A stretch of DNA of 7,818 bases from Alistipes sp. (GTDB lineage: Bacteria > Bacteroidota > Bacteroidia > Bacteroidales > Rikenellaceae), in the NCBI GenBank assembly GCA_017391435.1, contig JAFOYS010000242.1, forward strand, positions 1 to 7,818. Direction: 5' to 3'. Numbering within the stretch: the first letter of the stretch is position 1; every line of letters starts with the position of its first letter. Below are positions 7,699 through 7,818 of this stretch, one piece after another. The translations under genes were made by a program, and so were the position numbers. A model generated the notes under the pieces. That model made no database searches, had not been told where the DNA came from, and saw only the letters and a list, made by a program, of their open reading frames with translations.

Positions 7699-7772
7699 GG
7701 TGCGTTAGTTCAGCTGGTTAGAATACGTGCCTGTCACGCACGGGGTCAGGGGTTCGAGTCCCCTACGCACCG
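7699..7772 (+). tRNA. tRNA-Asp (anticodon GTC)
   Basis: A full cloverleaf of 74 bases. Acceptor GGTGCGT (7699-7705) pairs with ACGCACC (7765-7771), with discriminator G at 7772. D stem GTTC (7708-7711) pairs with GAAT (7721-7724) with one G-T pair. Anticodon stem CGTGC (7726-7730) pairs with GCACG (7738-7742), enclosing CTGTCAC with anticodon GTC at 7733-7735. T stem AGGGG (7748-7752) pairs with CCCCT (7760-7764) around TTCGAGT. The discriminator G and the GTC anticodon are the standard identity elements for aspartate. The 3' CCA is not encoded (CAC follows), so the nucleotidyltransferase must add it. It appears to be a single-gene transcript with its own promoter and terminator. Confidence 0.97.
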
Positions 7773-7776
7773 CACC

Positions 7777-7809
7777 AAAGAAGACAATCGAAAGGTTGTC
7801 TTCTTTTTT
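7777..7809 (+). terminator. Intrinsic terminator of tRNA-Asp
   Basis: AAAGAAGACAATC (7777-7789) pairs with GGTTGTCTTCTTT (7794-7806): 13 base pairs including one T-G wobble, closed by a GAAA tetraloop (7790-7793) and followed by Ts to 7809. It begins five bases after the mature tRNA end. Confidence 0.9.
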
Positions 7810-7818
7810 GTATCTATA

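Overview
The window is ordinary-looking chromosome from a member of the Bacteroidota, probably Bacteroidales. Three things point there. Two promoters match the Bacteroidetes consensus (TTTG or TTG, about 20 bases, TAnnTTTG). Start codons are preceded by A/T-rich leaders rather than Shine-Dalgarno sequences. A gene resembling the Bacteroidetes-restricted DUF3822 family lies next to rsmD. I cannot name the genus. I see no insertion sequence, phage gene, CRISPR array or toxin-antitoxin pair.

Layout, left to right. The 3' part of gyrB (1-894, +) ends at a strong hairpin terminator (911-941). udk, uridine kinase (962-1579, +), follows. It faces mutS across a shared bidirectional terminator (1595-1628). 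On the minus strand, a RecD/Dda-like SF1 helicase (4339-5757) and mutS (1644-4310) form a two-gene DNA-maintenance operon read from a consensus promoter at 5780-5810.

Divergently, on the plus strand, comes an unrecognised 214-residue membrane-anchored protein (5849-6493) with a pseudopilin-like layout and codon choice suggesting high expression. It overlaps a DUF3822-like gene (6465-7067), which overlaps rsmD, the 16S rRNA guanine-N2 methyltransferase (7058-7591). The window closes with a free-standing tRNA-Asp(GTC) gene (7699-7772) that has its own promoter and terminator.

The themes are DNA topology and repair (gyrB, mutS, helicase), pyrimidine salvage (udk) and translation (rsmD, tRNA-Asp). 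The least ordinary spot is 6465-6546. There a textbook intrinsic-terminator hairpin with a T-tract lies inside the region that appears to encode the conserved N-terminus of the DUF3822 protein. This suggests a translation-dependent attenuator between the highly expressed membrane protein and the DUF3822-rsmD pair. I found no clearly new defence or metabolic system.
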